In this document: positions 63,808 to 64,000 of the stretch, piece by piece
Position numbering within the stretch: the first letter of the stretch is position 1
Layout of the letters: each line of letters begins with the position of its first letter
DNA from: Mycolicibacterium sp. P9-22
Lineage (GTDB): Bacteria; Actinomycetota; Actinomycetes; Mycobacteriales; Mycobacteriaceae
Assembly: GCF_008329585.1 (NCBI RefSeq)
Contig: NZ_NPKP01000013.1
Coordinates: 124,001-188,000, forward strand
Direction of reading: 5' to 3'
DNA: 64,000 nucleotides
Program-made: the position numbers and the translations under genes
The notes under the pieces: generated by a model
Databases searched by the model: none
What the model saw: only the letters and a program-made list of their open reading frames with translations
What the model was told of the DNA's origin: nothing

Positions 63808-64000
63808 ACTCGCTGATGTCACAACCGTGGTTCTGGCCGACCGCCATTGTGGTGGTCGTGCTTCCGGTGGCGCTGCTGCTGCTCAACGAACTGCAGCAGT
63901 ATTTGTCCCGCCGGCACAGCAGTTACGCGCGCCCGGTCGCGCTGCTGCGCAACGCGGTACTACCGGCGCTGGCGCTGCTGATCCTGGTCGATCAGCTCAA
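63804..64000 (+). CDS. N-terminus of a membrane protein, probable MscS-type channel
   Basis: Only the first 65 codons are present. They encode two hydrophobic stretches (WFWPTAIVVVVLPVALLLLNELQ and ALLRNAVLPALALLILVDQL) joined by a basic loop, SRRHSSYARP. The ATG overlaps the cyclase-like stop (ATGA). By analogy with Rv2434c, which follows Rv2435c, this should be a mechanosensitive-channel protein with a cyclic-nucleotide-binding domain further on. That part is beyond the window, so the call rests mostly on context. Confidence 0.6.
   Translation, partial: MNSLMSQPWFWPTAIVVVVLPVALLLLNELQQYLSRRHSSYARPVALLRNAVLPALALLILVDQL

Overview
The window is high-GC actinobacterial DNA from a fast-growing Mycobacterium (Mycolicibacterium type). 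The evidence is a gene order that follows M. tuberculosis Rv1832-Rv1870c from memory: gcvP end, VWA protein, malate synthase G, two CNNM/CBS proteins, guaB1, gnd, BlaR-like peptidase and BlaI, hotdog thioesterase, ureABCFGD, ndh, F420-type oxidoreductase, SDR, Apa antigen, a GlsB-like membrane protein, CPBP protease, CoA-transferase, thiolase-like protein, flavin reductase and HhH-GPD protein. Proline-rich Apa, F420-type enzymes, Lon and IdeR/CRP/HspR-like sites agree. There is no rRNA, tRNA, IS element, phage or CRISPR. Hairpins mark several gene ends.

Layout. 1-3043: gcvP tail, a divergent HxlR regulator/MFS exporter pair, and an endonuclease/exonuclease/phosphatase-fold protein. 3052-15360: a long minus-strand block of central metabolism and envelope genes (VWA protein, GlcB, an unknown protein, two CNNM/CBS membrane proteins, GuaB1, 6-phosphogluconate dehydrogenase, M56 peptidase, BlaI). 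15361-16510: a divergent control region with a perfect CRP-type palindrome and an iron box in front of a possible FhuF-like gene. 16511-21311: thioesterase plus urease operon without ureE, meeting ndh tail to tail. 22817-27160: oxidoreductases, Apa, a 101-residue membrane protein and a CPBP protease. 27242-32589: double-domain CoA-transferase, aldehyde dehydrogenase and thiolase-like protein, an acyl-CoA pathway. 32605-39214: minus-strand redox and repair genes ending at lon, which has a HAIR-like HspR site.

39350-50437 is the most interesting part. It is a two-armed sugar locus around a DeoR regulator. One arm (minus) encodes a class II aldolase, a GatZ/KbaZ partner, an AgaS-like SIS isomerase/deaminase and a BadF/NagK-type kinase. 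The other arm (plus) encodes a GH4 glycosidase and a complete ABC importer. Both arms carry the same 20-base block and a TTTTAyTGAGCG box, separated by exactly 33 bases. This points to one co-regulated regulon, probably for uptake and breakdown of a galactosamine- or tagatose-type glycoside. Close by (52221-54412) a maltokinase-fold sugar kinase and a second SIS protein form a possible glucosamine kinase/deaminase pair.

54416-60905: a GT1 glycosyltransferase and TetR regulator face an amine catabolic operon (FAD amine oxidase, aldehyde dehydrogenase, APC permease), Puu-like. 61663-64000: a membrane HAMP-cyclase protein with degraded catalytic residues overlaps the start of a membrane protein that is probably a mechanosensitive channel; the pair resembles Rv2435c-Rv2434c.
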